NCBI GenBank assembly: GCA_963752225.1
Contig: CAVVXS010000007.1
Coordinates: 1,240,001 to 1,304,000, forward strand
Origin: JBBROS01 sp963752225
Lineage (GTDB): Bacteria; Pseudomonadota; Alphaproteobacteria; Acetobacterales; Acetobacteraceae
DNA length: 64,000 nt
Direction of reading: 5' to 3'
The position numbers and the translations under genes are program-made. Numbering within the stretch: the stretch's first letter is position 1; every line of letters begins with the position of its first letter. Of this stretch, positions 16,636-25,337 are shown piece by piece. Below the pieces are notes generated by a model. It did not search any database and was not told where the DNA came from. It worked only from the letters and a program-made list of their open reading frames with translations.

Positions 16636-18815
16636 CAGGAAGCCTCCTCGTCACGGCGCCAAGTGGTTCGCAGGATCAGCCCGTCGACCAGTGCGGCCGC
16701 CCGGGTCGGCGCCGCATCGGCGGCTTCGGGGGCGAATACCCGCACGGAGGGCACCCACACGCCCGCCAGTCCCGACGCCGCGAGCCGGCCGAAGAAGTCG
16801 AGCTCGAGCCCGGCCGCGGTGGCGAGCGCGCGGGCCCCGTCCAGCGCCACCAGCGCGGACCGCCGCACCAGGCAGCAATCGAGGTTGCCGACCGCCGCGG
16901 ACTGCAACGCCCGGTCGGCGGTCAGCGCGGCCGGCAACCCGGCCATCGGGGCGTGCGCCTCGGCATAGGGCGCGGTGTCGGAGAATCGGAGCGACGGCGA
17001 CCCGGCGTAGCGGATCGACCAGTCCTCGTAGAGCATGGTCGGGCAGGCGAAGGCGGCCGTGCCGGTCGCGTCCGCGGCGGCCCGCAGCGCCGCCCGCCAG
17101 CCAGGAGCGGACCCGGACACGCCGGGGCCGGCCAGCAGCAGCGTTTCGGCCGTCGTCACCGCGGCCGCGGCACGCAAGGCGACGGTCGCCGTCGCGGTCA
17201 GCGCGCCGGCCAGCACGGTCGCCGGCAGGCCGTAAAACCGCACCAGCGCGCGCAGCCCGTCGAGCCCCGCCTGGGTCCATTCCGGCCCGCACACGAGCAC
17301 GATCTGCTCGTCGGCCGCGGCCGGTGCATGGAGGAAGTCGGACAGCAGCGCGCGCGGCAGCACCGGCGCCGCCAGCGGCACGACAACAGCGTGGGCGCGC
17401 GCCAGCGGTCCGCGCAGCAGCACCCGCGGTGCAGCGCCCGCGGCCGGACGAAGGCGGGCCAGGAACGGCGCCACGTGCCGTTCCAGGATCGGCAGGCCCG
17501 ATGGCTTGAACAGGTCCACGCCGGCCAGCAGCCGGACCCGCACGGCCGCCTCGCCGGGATTGGTCACAGCGATCGGCATGAAGGCGCGGTCGCCGTCGAC
17601 GAACGTGAACTGAAGGTAGAGCTGCTCCCGCTCGGCCGGGGCGGCTCCGGTCGCGACCGCGAACCCGGCCTCGTCGTCGGGCGGCGTGCCGAACCCGGCC
17701 TCGTTCCGGAAGGCGTCCGACACGTCGGGCCGCACCACCCGGGTCCAGCCGGTGTCGAGCCGTTCGCAGAATCCGGCCGTGCCGCACAGATGCAGCGCAG
17801 CCAGGCGGCGCTGCGGGTCGAACACCCAGCCGGACACGTAGGTGCCGGCGTCGGCCGCGGCGAGCGCGGTGTCGACGGCGGCACGGACCGGCTGCGGGTG
17901 GCCGGCAAGCGTGTTGCGGCCGTCGAAGCGCGGCCGCAGCGCGTCCCGCAGCGACGCCAGCAGCGGTGCCGGGCCACGCAGCGCCGGCAGCATGTGGCCG
18001 AGGTGACCGAGGCTCGCGGCGCCCTCCAGCAGCCGGTGCTCGACCAGCGTCCGGCCGTGCACGCCGGCGTCGGACAGCACGAACACATGGTCCAGCCCGG
18101 GGAGGAACCCGGCCGCCGCCGGTGGCAGCGCCAGCATCACGCCGCGGGCGGGCAGCGCCACGTCGTTGCGGGCGAACTCCCCGGCCTGCGCCTCGAAGCA
18201 CGGCAGCTCGGCGCCGGCCAGGACCACCTGCACGGAGCCGCGGAGCGGCGCGCCCCAGCCCTGCAGCAGCACGCACCCATCCGGGACCGCGGTCATGATC
18301 TCGACGCACCCATCCGGTTGCGCCGCCTGCGACAGGTAGGCACGCAGCATGGTGGCGACATGCGGCACGCTGCGGCCTTCGGACGGCCGCAGCGTGTCGA
18401 GCATGAAGCGCGCCACCGTGGCCGCGGCGGCACGGGCCAGCTGCGCGACATGCTGCCCGAAGCCCGCATCGGCGTCGGCCGCCTGCGGCAGTGCGAGCAG
18501 CAGCACGCCGCCCTCGGCGCCGCGCAGCTGGATCGTGGCGCCGTCGGCGGGGTCGGCGCGGTCGGGCAGCCGAATCGCCGCCAGGAAGGCGTGGCCGTCA
18601 CCGGCGCGCGAACCGGCCCAGCACAGGGCGCGGAACACGCCGCGGCTGCCCGGAACGCGCTCGACCTGCGCCGCGCCCGTGGCGGGCAGCGGCTCGGGCG
18701 ACCAGCCCAGCACCATCAGCGCGCCGGGCAGCACGCGCCATGAGGCCACCACCTCGAGCGGCCGCGCCGCCTCGATTGCGGCGCGAACCGGGCGGGTGTC
18801 CAGCACGGCGCTCAT
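16635..18815 (-). CDS. Large protein with a degenerate GT2-like C-terminus
   Basis: A 726-residue protein with no clear catalytic centre. The first 320 residues match nothing I recognise. A module near residues 320-400 (YVSGWVFDPQRRLAALHL) resembles the GWLRDP module of the GT2 at 20842-23007. The last 240 residues align by eye with that GT2 (APGWRAALRAAA against APGWLAPMRAAL), but the metal-binding NSD is replaced by GPG and the DYEDSD catalytic-base segment is replaced by LELDFFG. It is therefore probably an inactive paralogue with a binding or scaffold role. Overlapping stop-start junctions on both sides place it firmly inside the glycan operon. Confidence 0.7.
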   Translation of the reverse strand: MSAVLDTRPVRAAIEAARPLEVVASWRVLPGALMVLGWSPEPLPATGAAQVERVPGSRGVFRALCWAGSRAGDGHAFLAAIRLPDRADPADGATIQLRGAEGGVLLLALPQAADADAGFGQHVAQLARAAAATVARFMLDTLRPSEGRSVPHVATMLRAYLSQAAQPDGCVEIMTAVPDGCVLLQGWGAPLRGSVQVVLAGAELPCFEAQAGEFARNDVALPARGVMLALPPAAAGFLPGLDHVFVLSDAGVHGRTLVEHRLLEGAASLGHLGHMLPALRGPAPLLASLRDALRPRFDGRNTLAGHPQPVRAAVDTALAAADAGTYVSGWVFDPQRRLAALHLCGTAGFCERLDTGWTRVVRPDVSDAFRNEAGFGTPPDDEAGFAVATGAAPAEREQLYLQFTFVDGDRAFMPIAVTNPGEAAVRVRLLAGVDLFKPSGLPILERHVAPFLARLRPAAGAAPRVLLRGPLARAHAVVVPLAAPVLPRALLSDFLHAPAAADEQIVLVCGPEWTQAGLDGLRALVRFYGLPATVLAGALTATATVALRAAAAVTTAETLLLAGPGVSGSAPGWRAALRAAADATGTAAFACPTMLYEDWSIRYAGSPSLRFSDTAPYAEAHAPMAGLPAALTADRALQSAAVGNLDCCLVRRSALVALDGARALATAAGLELDFFGRLAASGLAGVWVPSVRVFAPEAADAAPTRAAALVDGLILRTTWRRDEEAS

Positions 18816-20071
18816 GCTGCCCTCCGGCGCGGCAAGCTTCGTTGCGCGACCAGCGCCGCGTAGAGCATGCGATGCTGGGCCGCGGTGTCGTCGATGCCGG
18901 GCGGCGGCTCGATGCCGGTCACCAGGCGCTCCCACAGGCCGGGTTCCTCGACCCCGCGGCGCATCGCCGCCGCCAGCGCCGCGCCGTCGCCGACCCGCAC
19001 GTGCAATCCGTTGACGCCGTCCTGCACCAGCTCGGCGGCGCCGCCGATCGCACTGCAGATGACGGGACGGCGGTGCAGGAACGCCTCGTTGATCACGAGC
19101 GGCGCGTTCTCCCACCATTCCGACGGGAACACGACCCAGTCGGCGCCGGCGACCAGGCTCGCCATCTCGGCGCGGCGGTACGGCCCAGCATAGCTCGCGT
19201 CCGGGGCCGCCTCGCAGGCCGTACGGAAGCGCGCGATCGTGTCGTCGGACTGATGGTCGGTGCTGCCGTGCAGCGACAGGCAGTGCGCGACACCGGCGCG
19301 GCTGAGCCGGGCGGAGGCGTCGAGCGCCACGGTGGCGCCCTTGAACCGGTTGATGTGGCCGAAGAAGCCGAACCGGTCGTGCCGCGCCGCCGTGCGCAGC
19401 GGCGCCGGCTCGATCGCCGGCAAGCCGTTCGGCAGCACCGAGATGCGCGCCGCCGGCAATCCCCACGCCACGTAGCGGTCGCGCAGAAACCGGCTGGGCG
19501 CGATGAATTGGTCGACCTGGTCGAGCGCGCCGCCGATGTGCAGCTCACGCAAGCGGAAATCGGTCAGCCCGCGCTCCGGAAAGCAGCGGCGGCAGGCGTC
19601 GGGGCTCGCCGCGTGGCACAGCGCGCCGGCGGTCGTCACCATCTGCCCGTCATTGGCGCAGATCGCGTAGTAGTCGTGCAGTGTCATCACGATCGGCACG
19701 CGCGGCAGCACGCGGCGGATCAGTCCAACCGTTTCCACGCCGAGCGCCATCAGATGATGGATGTGCACCACGTCCGGCCGCTGCTCGGCGAGCAAGGTGG
19801 CCAGCGAGGGTGCCACGCCATGCAGGTCGATCTGCGACATGAAGAACGGATCGAAGCCGCCGCTCCAAAGCAGGAGCTCGTCGTCGGCCGTGCCGACCAC
19901 CTGGAACGGGGTGCCGGGGCTTTGCGGACGCTGGTGCGCGGCGGTGCCGGCCAGATACAGGCCGTCCACCGCCGGGTCCCGGCGCAGCGCCCGGAACAGG
20001 TCACGCGAAAAGATCTCGGTGCCGCCGGCCTGCAGATCCGGATGGGCATGCAGCAGGAACAGGATGCGCAT
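18812..20071 (-). CDS. Glycosyltransferase family 4 protein
   Basis: A 419-residue GT-B enzyme and close paralogue of the one at 15337-16635. Landmarks are the N-terminal LLHAHPDLQAGGTEIFSRDL, HIHHLMALGVETV, the four-Cys insert LCHAASPDACRRCFPERG, GHINRFKGATVALDASA, and the donor site WWENAPLVINEAFLH. Its stop overlaps the next gene's ATG (ATGA) and it lies 3 bases after the methyltransferase stop. Which sugar it transfers is not predictable. Two related GT4 enzymes in one operon usually add successive residues of one glycan. Confidence 0.9.
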   Translation of the reverse strand: MRILFLLHAHPDLQAGGTEIFSRDLFRALRRDPAVDGLYLAGTAAHQRPQSPGTPFQVVGTADDELLLWSGGFDPFFMSQIDLHGVAPSLATLLAEQRPDVVHIHHLMALGVETVGLIRRVLPRVPIVMTLHDYYAICANDGQMVTTAGALCHAASPDACRRCFPERGLTDFRLRELHIGGALDQVDQFIAPSRFLRDRYVAWGLPAARISVLPNGLPAIEPAPLRTAARHDRFGFFGHINRFKGATVALDASARLSRAGVAHCLSLHGSTDHQSDDTIARFRTACEAAPDASYAGPYRRAEMASLVAGADWVVFPSEWWENAPLVINEAFLHRRPVICSAIGGAAELVQDGVNGLHVRVGDGAALAAAMRRGVEEPGLWERLVTGIEPPPGIDDTAAQHRMLYAALVAQRSLPRRRAA

Positions 20072-20074
20072 CGC

Positions 20075-20845
20075 TCAGGCCTTCTCGAACAGGCAGATGT
20101 CCTGGAAGCTCGGCAGCGGCCGGCCGCTCCAATGGCCGTACTGGACCTTGCTGCGGCGCAAACCGTGGCGCAGGAACTTCTCCAGCAGGAAGTCCTCGTC
20201 GAACGCGACGCCGGCGAGCGGCACGTCGCGGTTGGACTGGTAGACCGGGCCGGCGTCGGCGGGGTCGAAGCCGATGCGGCCCTGCCCGGCCTCGAGTGCC
20301 GCGCGCGCCGGCGGGTTCATCAGGAAGGCGGTCGCAAAGCACACCCCGCCTGGTGCAAGCAGCCGCGCGACCTCGCTCGCATAGTGCAGCACGTCGTCGG
20401 TCTCGAGATGGGTCAGCACCGAGATCATGCAGATGCGGTCGAACGACGCGTCCGCGAACGGCATCGGCGTCGCCGCCGTCTCCAGCGCACCGGCCGGGTT
20501 GTAGAGCGCGTGCCGCAGGTCGAGGTGCCGGAAGCGCACGTTCGGATAGGCGGGCGTGATCGTCGCCGCGCACCAGTCGATGCCGGCGGCCACCGGATCG
20601 ACGCCGTCGTACGACCCGGCGTCGTCCAGGTACTGCGTCATCGGCAACGCCAGCCGGCCGATGCCGGAGCCGATGTCGAGCACGCGGTGCTGCGGCTCGA
20701 GCCCGGCGTCACGCACGAGGTGCTCGAGGAACTCGGCGCCGATCGCGCGGAAGTCGCCGTCGCCGCAGAAGATCAGCTCGGGCGGCGGCACCGGCATGAA
20801 CCGGTTGCCCGCCAGCACGCGGCGGAGGGTGGCCAGGTCGGTCAT
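20075..20845 (-). CDS. SAM-dependent class I methyltransferase
   Basis: A 256-residue Rossmann-fold methyltransferase. Motif I is VLDIGSGIGRLALPM (about residues 54-68), the acidic end of strand 2 is YDGVDPVAAG, and motif IV-V lies around DRICMISVLTHLETDD. The chemistry may be O-methylation of a sugar, which can cap glycan growth, but a free small-molecule or protein substrate is possible. The ATG at 20845 overlaps the upstream GT2 stop (ATGA); three bases separate its stop from the next glycosyltransferase gene. Placement inside the operon supports a glycan role. Confidence 0.87.
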   Translation of the reverse strand: MTDLATLRRVLAGNRFMPVPPPELIFCGDGDFRAIGAEFLEHLVRDAGLEPQHRVLDIGSGIGRLALPMTQYLDDAGSYDGVDPVAAGIDWCAATITPAYPNVRFRHLDLRHALYNPAGALETAATPMPFADASFDRICMISVLTHLETDDVLHYASEVARLLAPGGVCFATAFLMNPPARAALEAGQGRIGFDPADAGPVYQSNRDVPLAGVAFDEDFLLEKFLRHGLRRSKVQYGHWSGRPLPSFQDICLFEKA

Positions 20846-23007
20846 GCGGCGGCCCTCCGGCTGCGTCGTTTGGAGGTGGACGTCATCAGCGCGGCCATCG
20901 CCGTGTCCCAGCGCGCATGGTGCAGCGCCCGGTTGTAGCGAGCCGCCGAGGTGCGGGCGTAGCCGGCGTGCAGGCGGATCGACCGGCGCTCGAAGTGGTA
21001 GAGCTCCGCCTCCGGCACGTAAGCAATCGCGGCGCCCGACGCCTGCACCCGCAAGCATAGATCGGAGTCCTCGTAGTCGCCGATGATGTAATCCTCGCAG
21101 ATCCCGCCCAGGGCCTCGAACAGCGAGCGGCGCAGCATCAGCGCGGCGCCGGTCACGGCCGGGACGCGGCGGCGCTGCAAGGCGGCGGGCCAATGCCGCG
21201 GCATCCCCTTGTGGAAGTGCGCGTTGAACCAGGCGCCGTCGGCGTCGCGCTCGAAGAACATGCCGGCGTGCTGGATGGAGCCGTCGTCGAACAGCAGTTT
21301 CGGCCCGACCGCACCGACGCCGGACCCGGCCAGCGCCGCCCGCATCGGCGCCAGCCAGCCCGGCGCGGCCGGGACCACGTCGGAGTTGAGCAGCAGCAGC
21401 GCCGCGCCGCGCGCCACGGCAGCGCCGGCATTGTTCGCGGCCGCGTAGCCGAAGTTGCACGGCATCACCACCAGCGTCAGCGGCAGCCGATGCAGGGCAT
21501 GGAGGCCGCGCAGCAGGTGCTCGACCTCGGCGCGCTGCTCGGGGCTGTCGAGCACATAGACCAGCTCCGCCGCACGGCACTCGGCGTCGGCGGCGAAAGC
21601 AGCGAGCTGGAAGCGCAGGAAGTCGAGGTTGCGGTAGAGCGGCACCACGATGGTGACGGCTGGCGTCCGGACCGGCGCGCCGATCCGCACGACCTCCGGC
21701 GCACGCGGCGCGGCGAGCGCCGTGCGGTGCAGCGCCGCCGCGGCCGGCGCGAGGCACCGGTCCAGCAACTCGGCCGTCACCTCGTCCGGCGGCACGCAGG
21801 CCAGCACCGCATCCCGAGCGGCGGCGGCCGGCACATGGCGCAGCGGCGCCGTCACCTCGACCACGGCGCCGGAGCCGAGCCGCAGCGCCAGCGTCGGCTG
21901 CAGGCACGCGCCGCCGGACGGGTCGGGCAGGTGCGCGACGAAGCCGAGCTGCTTGTCGTCGTGGCGGATCGGCGCGCGGGCGAAGCGCTCAGCCACGTCG
22001 GGCCGGCGCACCCGGTGCAGCGCGCGCAGGTCGATCGCGGCGGCCGCCATCGGCGTGCGCAGCTCCGCCCCGGCGACCAGCGACAGCGGATCGCGCAGCC
22101 AGCCGCGCAGGAACAGCCCGCCCTCCCCGTCCGGCAGCGCCACATCGAGCGTCGCGCCGATCGGGCAGGCGACGTCCTGGTGCCGGCGCGGCGCCGCCGG
22201 CGACAGCGCCTGCAGCTCGCGCAGCATCGGCGCGAAGATGCGGGTCGCTGGCGTCAGGGCGCGCAGGCAGGCCTGCTGCAGCGCGCCGCCGGACGCACCA
22301 CGGGTCGCCGGGCGCAGCACGTCGCGCAACGCGGTCCGCGCCGGCCGCACCGTCCACAACTGCGGCACGGCGCCGAGCGCCAAGATCACCTCGCCGGCGG
22401 CCACCGGCGCGACCACCTGCAGGCCGCGCTTGTCGTCGCCCGCCGGGGCCGCGCTGTGCCGCACCGAGGTCGCGCCGAGAACGTAAAGTACCGCATCGCG
22501 CGGCGCGCAGACGCCGGACACGATCATCCACGCGCCGCCCGCAGTCGCCACCGGCTCGGCCGTCCCGTCGACACGGCCGCAATGGCGGGCGAGTTGCAGG
22601 CAAATGCGGGCGAAGTCGGCGTCGGCGCCGAGACCGAAGGCGGTGCGGCAGAAGCCGAGCAGGAAGCCCAGCAGCTTGCGGCAGGATTGCGGGTCGAGGT
22701 CGGCGGCGAGGTCCATGACGTCGGCGGCAAGCCCGCCGGCGCCGGCGTCGTCGGCGAGGCTGAGCTGGTGGCGCGACAGCGCACGGGTCAGGTTATCGAG
22801 CTGGCCCCCGGGGGTTCGCACGGCGGCGATGCGGAACGGCCGCGCATCGGCCTGCACCTCGACCGTGCCGTAGGGCGGCGTCAGCCCGGCTTGCTGCAGC
22901 AGGCGGTCGCCGGTGTCCGAAGACGACAGCGCCACCAGGACCACGTCGCCGGCCAGCAGCGCGGCGCGCGTCGGCAATATTTCGGGTGTCAGATCACGCA
23001 GCAGCAT
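20842..23007 (-). CDS. Multidomain protein with C-terminal GT2 glycosyltransferase
   Basis: A 721-residue protein. About the first 340 residues are unassigned, a GWLRDP module follows (LFLRGWLRDPLSLVAGAELR), and the last 270 residues are a GT-A, family 2 glycosyltransferase: VTIVVPLYRNLDFLRFQL, the metal site LLLLNSDVV near residue 541, and the catalytic-base region IIGDYEDSDLCLRV. I start it at the ATG at 23007. The frame is open to a GTG at 23118, but that would place a strong hairpin (23085-23108) inside the coding region. The gene follows the RTX gene on the same strand and begins the tightly overlapping glycan-export gene chain. Confidence 0.82.
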   Translation of the reverse strand: MLLRDLTPEILPTRAALLAGDVVLVALSSSDTGDRLLQQAGLTPPYGTVEVQADARPFRIAAVRTPGGQLDNLTRALSRHQLSLADDAGAGGLAADVMDLAADLDPQSCRKLLGFLLGFCRTAFGLGADADFARICLQLARHCGRVDGTAEPVATAGGAWMIVSGVCAPRDAVLYVLGATSVRHSAAPAGDDKRGLQVVAPVAAGEVILALGAVPQLWTVRPARTALRDVLRPATRGASGGALQQACLRALTPATRIFAPMLRELQALSPAAPRRHQDVACPIGATLDVALPDGEGGLFLRGWLRDPLSLVAGAELRTPMAAAAIDLRALHRVRRPDVAERFARAPIRHDDKQLGFVAHLPDPSGGACLQPTLALRLGSGAVVEVTAPLRHVPAAAARDAVLACVPPDEVTAELLDRCLAPAAAALHRTALAAPRAPEVVRIGAPVRTPAVTIVVPLYRNLDFLRFQLAAFAADAECRAAELVYVLDSPEQRAEVEHLLRGLHALHRLPLTLVVMPCNFGYAAANNAGAAVARGAALLLLNSDVVPAAPGWLAPMRAALAGSGVGAVGPKLLFDDGSIQHAGMFFERDADGAWFNAHFHKGMPRHWPAALQRRRVPAVTGAALMLRRSLFEALGGICEDYIIGDYEDSDLCLRVQASGAAIAYVPEAELYHFERRSIRLHAGYARTSAARYNRALHHARWDTAMAALMTSTSKRRSRRAAA

Positions 23008-23084
23008 GGCGCTGTTCAGTCCTTCGAAGTATTCGCGCAGTCGAGGAAAGCCGGGAAAGAACGCCCGGCGAAGCCGTAGAGAAC

Positions 23085-23108
23085 CTCCCGAGCCAAGTGG
23101 CTCGGGAG
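23085..23108 (-). terminator. Strong hairpin between the RTX gene and the glycan operon
   Basis: A perfect 11-base inverted repeat (23085-23095 with 23098-23108, two-base loop) lies downstream of the RTX stop and upstream of the next start, in leftward transcription. No long T tract follows, so it may be a weak or Rho-assisted terminator, or a processing and stability hairpin giving more RTX mRNA than downstream mRNA. A second, 7-base repeat (23142-23148 with 23159-23165) lies closer to the RTX stop. Confidence 0.6.
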
Positions 23109-23155
23109 TATTCCCCACTGTTTTCGAAGACAGAACCTATCCGATCAAACGGCTT

Positions 23156-24012
23156 TGCTTGATCGTTAGCTGCTCTGACCTAGTGGATGGTGAAGTAGCC
23201 GTTCGGGTTGTTGTGGATGTCTTCGGCCTTGATCCCGATCAGCGTGATCGACTCGTTGCCGAGCGTGATCACGGCATTGCCGCCATGGTCCTGCACGTGC
23301 GCCGCCACGTCCGCCGCGCTGGCGATATGCAGCCCGTTGATGTTGTGCTGGATCTGCAGGATGTCGCCGTCGCCGAACTGCATGACGACGTTCTGGCCGC
23401 CGTTGCTGTTGAACACGAAGGTGTCGTGCCCGGCGCCGCCGACCATCGTGTCGTTGCCCGAACCCGCCATCATGATCGTGCTGTCGTGGCCGCCGACCAG
23501 CAGCTCGTGGCCGCTGCCGGCGTGCAGGGTGTCGTTGCCGGTGCCGCCGATCAGCGTGTCGTTGCCGGTCCCGCCCTGCAGGTAGTCGTTGCCGTCGCCG
23601 CCGGACAGCATGTTGTGGCCACCGCCGGCGATGATGATGTCGTTGCCCGAACCACCCATCAGGGTGTCGCTGCCGGCGCCGGTGGTGGTGATCAGGTCAT
23701 TGCCCGCCCCGCCATCGATCATGTCGTGGTGACCGGACGCGAACACCAGATCGTCGCCGGCGCCGGCGTCGATCGAGGTGTGGTGGCCGAACGAACTGAA
23801 AAAGTCGTTGCCATCGCCGCCGAACGCCGAGTTGCTGTTGTGGGTGAGCGAGAACACGTCGTCCGCGCCCGTTCCGTGCAGAACCGCGCCGTTGGTCGTA
23901 TCGACTACGAAACTTCCGCCAGGAATTGTAGACACTTGTATTATGTCCCTTCGAGTTACTGTCACCCGATCAGTTCGGATAACGAAACATTAGGTGTGTG
24001 CTTGATCGTCAG
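23156..24012. repeat. Short direct repeats flanking the RTX gene
   Basis: The 14-mers TGCTTGATCGTTAG (23156-23169) and TGCTTGATCGTCAG (23999-24012) match at 13 positions and bracket the RTX gene in the same orientation. They could be chance, repeated regulator sites, or traces of an insertion. Confidence 0.4.
23180..23965 (-). CDS. Small RTX-repeat protein, predicted type I secretion cargo
   Basis: A 261-residue protein that is almost entirely calcium-binding RTX repeats. About ten nonapeptides of the GGxGxDxx type run from residue 48 to 190 (such as IDGGAGNDLIT and LIGGTGNDTLH). The last 70 residues (DTFVFNSNGGQNVVMQFGDGD through GIKAEDI) match the usual C-terminal type I secretion region. 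No lipase, protease or adhesin domain is present and there is no N-terminal signal peptide, as expected for this route. The start is uncertain: GTG at 23965, or GTG at 23935 after AAGGG. The flanking DNA is AT-richer than the neighbours. A structural surface or matrix role is inferred. Confidence 0.88.
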   Translation of the reverse strand: MTVTRRDIIQVSTIPGGSFVVDTTNGAVLHGTGADDVFSLTHNSNSAFGGDGNDFFSSFGHHTSIDAGAGDDLVFASGHHDMIDGGAGNDLITTTGAGSDTLMGGSGNDIIIAGGGHNMLSGGDGNDYLQGGTGNDTLIGGTGNDTLHAGSGHELLVGGHDSTIMMAGSGNDTMVGGAGHDTFVFNSNGGQNVVMQFGDGDILQIQHNINGLHIASAADVAAHVQDHGGNAVITLGNESITLIGIKAEDIHNNPNGYFTIH

Positions 24013-24170
24013 TCAACATGACTTTTGATGTCAGGGTTTCTTTGATATTCGTTTCACGAACGAACAAAAGCCGCCACGCCGCCTTGACGTTCGCAGGTGC
24101 ACAATCACGGGTTCGTGAAAGAACCTTTAACAAAGGAATCGCGGCCGGCCGGAGTTGACCGCGCCACGCG
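23966..24170 (-). promoter_or_regulatory. AT-rich leader and probable promoter region of the RTX gene
   Basis: The 205 bases between the propeller gene and the RTX gene are clearly AT-richer than the surrounding coding DNA and hold no open frame of note. This is the longest gap within the locus, so the RTX gene probably has its own promoter here. I cannot name a sigma factor from the sequence. Confidence 0.45.
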
Positions 24171-25337
24171 TCAACCGGGGTGCACGACCACCGGCAGCCG
24201 GATTAGCTCGCGGTCCATTCCGGTCCGGCATTGCCCGATACCGAACCGGGTGAGGAACAGCAGCGCCCGGTTGCCCATGACGGCGAAGTTGCGGTCCGGG
24301 CTGTCGGGGTCGAGCAGCGACGGGTAGGCAATCGGCGCCGGGTCGCCGCAATGCCAAGCGCCCAGGCCGATGCCGGGCAGCAGCGGCGCTGGCGCCGACC
24401 AATGCAGCAGGTCGGCGCCGGTCGCGTACCACACCCCGCCGCCACGGCCGCCATCGAGCATGAATGCGATGAACAAGCCGCTCGGGCCGTGCCGCACGAG
24501 GCTGGTCACTGGCCACCGCAGCGCCCCCGGCGCAACCGGCGCGCAGACGTGCCCGGCGGCGTCGGCGTGCTGTGTGTAGGGGTCGATGAACGTCGCCGCG
24601 TATGCGTCGCCATCCCACCCGCGCCAACTGCCCGGCGTCGTGAGGTCGGTCGTGCGCAGCAGGCAGTTGCCTTCCCGCTGCAGCCCGGCCCGGGTCGCGA
24701 AGGCGAACATGTAACGGGCGCCGTCCAGCTCGACGATGTTGCTGGGATTGAAGTAGCCGTGGTGGCCCCGGCCGACTTCGTCGTAGCGGTAGGGCAGCGC
24801 GGCCACGAGCGCCCGGCCGGGTCCGCGCCGGAACGTCCGGCCGCCATCGACCGACACCGCCGCGGTCAGCGCATTGTACCAGCAATCGATGTAGCGCCCG
24901 GTCGGGCACAACGCCGGCCGGCGATGGCCTTGGAACTCGTCGTGCACCACTGTCCAGATCGTGCGCCCATCGGTCCAGGGGCTGACGATCCAGGTGCGAT
25001 CGTCGAATGCGGCGGGGTCGTCGTTCTCGGCACCGCGCAGCACGACGGTGCAGTCGTGATGCAGCGCCAGCAGCGAGCGGCCCCGCTCCACCCGATTGAC
25101 GAAATGCGTCGCGTAAAGCTGGACCTCGCCCGATTGCAGCCGGATCGCCCGCGCCGGCGCATCGGGGATGTCGAGCGCGTCGCAGCCGGGGCGGGAGCCC
25201 GGCACTGCCGGCTCCGGCGGCCCGCTCACCTCCAGCCGCAGCGCCGGGCCGGGCGGGTCGGCGGCGGTTGCAGGGGCGGCGACGGACGCCGTGGCGGCGA
25301 CGGCGCAAACCAGTGTTACCAGCAGTCGTCGGCTCAC
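24171..25337 (-). CDS. Secreted protein, possibly a GH43-like beta-propeller
   Basis: A 388-residue exported protein. The GTG at 25337 overlaps the upstream glycosyltransferase stop (GTGA) and gives a clean signal peptide (residues 1-25, ending ATA then ADPP). Repeating strands with WTVVHDEFQGH, YFNPSNIVELDGARYMFAF, DLTTPGSWRGWDGD and FIAFMLDGGRGGGVWY resemble the blades of five-bladed propeller glycosidases (GH43/GH68-like). Catalytic acids cannot be assigned with confidence. Six or more Cys residues suggest disulfides. It may trim or bind the glycan made by this locus. The family call is tentative; export is fairly sure. Confidence 0.62.
   Translation of the reverse strand: MSRRLLVTLVCAVAATASVAAPATAADPPGPALRLEVSGPPEPAVPGSRPGCDALDIPDAPARAIRLQSGEVQLYATHFVNRVERGRSLLALHHDCTVVLRGAENDDPAAFDDRTWIVSPWTDGRTIWTVVHDEFQGHRRPALCPTGRYIDCWYNALTAAVSVDGGRTFRRGPGRALVAALPYRYDEVGRGHHGYFNPSNIVELDGARYMFAFATRAGLQREGNCLLRTTDLTTPGSWRGWDGDAYAATFIDPYTQHADAAGHVCAPVAPGALRWPVTSLVRHGPSGLFIAFMLDGGRGGGVWYATGADLLHWSAPAPLLPGIGLGAWHCGDPAPIAYPSLLDPDSPDRNFAVMGNRALLFLTRFGIGQCRTGMDRELIRLPVVVHPG

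Noticed and set aside
23008..23118. GTG at 23118 as the start of the large GT2 gene
   Set aside because: It would put a perfect hairpin inside the coding region and adds 37 residues of atypical sequence.
23180..23965. RTX toxin, lipase or protease
   Set aside because: No catalytic or pore-forming domain precedes the repeats; the protein is only 261 residues.
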